The translations under genes and the position numbers were made by a program. A DNA stretch of 28,374 nt from Sporisorium sorghi (lineage: Eukaryota; Basidiomycota; Ustilaginomycetes; Ustilaginales; Ustilaginaceae): the NCBI GenBank assembly GCA_023212695.1, contig JALCCG010000268.1, positions 1 to 28,374 of the forward strand. Reading direction: 5' to 3'. This document shows positions 28,302 to 28,374 of this stretch, piece by piece. Within the stretch, counting starts at the first letter, position 1. Each line of letters opens with the position of its first letter. A model generated the notes under the pieces. The model made no database searches, was not told the DNA's origin, and was given only the letters and a program-made list of their open reading frames with translations.

Positions 28302-28374
<73 letters not shown>
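28302..28374. repeat. Terminal poly-T run (73 bp)
   Basis: The window ends in 73 uninterrupted T. Together with the G-rich start this points to an assembly end, not a biological telomere. Confidence 0.9.

Overview
The window looks like a whole fungal contig. It is GC-rich, with compact genes, short spliceosomal introns of about 83-88 bp with GTAAGT/GTACGT donors, and one 317-bp intron. Fungal proteins are recognisable: a Rho1 GTPase, mitochondrial dihydroxy-acid dehydratase, an Asi-like RING protein and a transmembrane pepsin-like protease. I infer a basidiomycete, probably a smut relative (Ustilaginomycotina), from gene style and codon usage, not from a database match. Both ends are homopolymer-rich (G at the start, 73 T at the end), which suggests contig edges of poor quality.

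Layout. 0.4-2.5 kb: two minus-strand genes, the ER targeting factor SND2/TMEM208 and a Ser/Ala-rich GPI-type surface protein. 3.2-7.6 kb: ILV3 (+) and a TCD-type tRNA t6A dehydratase (-), tail to tail with 85 bp between stop codons. 9.2-11.6 kb: a Fanzor (eukaryotic TnpB-like, OMEGA-type) gene on the plus strand. Its RuvC-I motif is present in the spliced frame. A short internal deletion has removed most of the zinc-finger region and put the RuvC-III motif out of frame. Its 3' flank can form several hairpins. 12-13 kb: a zinc alcohol dehydrogenase (-). 13.5 kb: an intron-containing tRNA, best read as Thr(UGU), followed by two strong inverted repeats. 13.9-19.4 kb: a multi-pass RING ubiquitin ligase of Asi type and a membrane-anchored A1 aspartic protease, both minus strand. 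22.7-23.6 kb: RHO1 (+). 24.5-25.6 kb: a three-exon secreted, probably GPI-anchored glycoprotein of unknown function (-). The stretches 19.4-22.7 kb and 25.6-28.4 kb hold no gene I can support.

Most genes are single housekeeping or cell-surface genes with no operon-like logic. A secretory/cell-surface theme (SND2, two GPI-type proteins, the transmembrane protease, Rho1) is visible but may be chance. The accessory element is the Fanzor locus, between the TCD promoter and the 3' end of the alcohol dehydrogenase. Its distinctive features are two sequences in its N-terminal extension that match SUMO-interaction motifs, and a decayed nuclease C-terminus.
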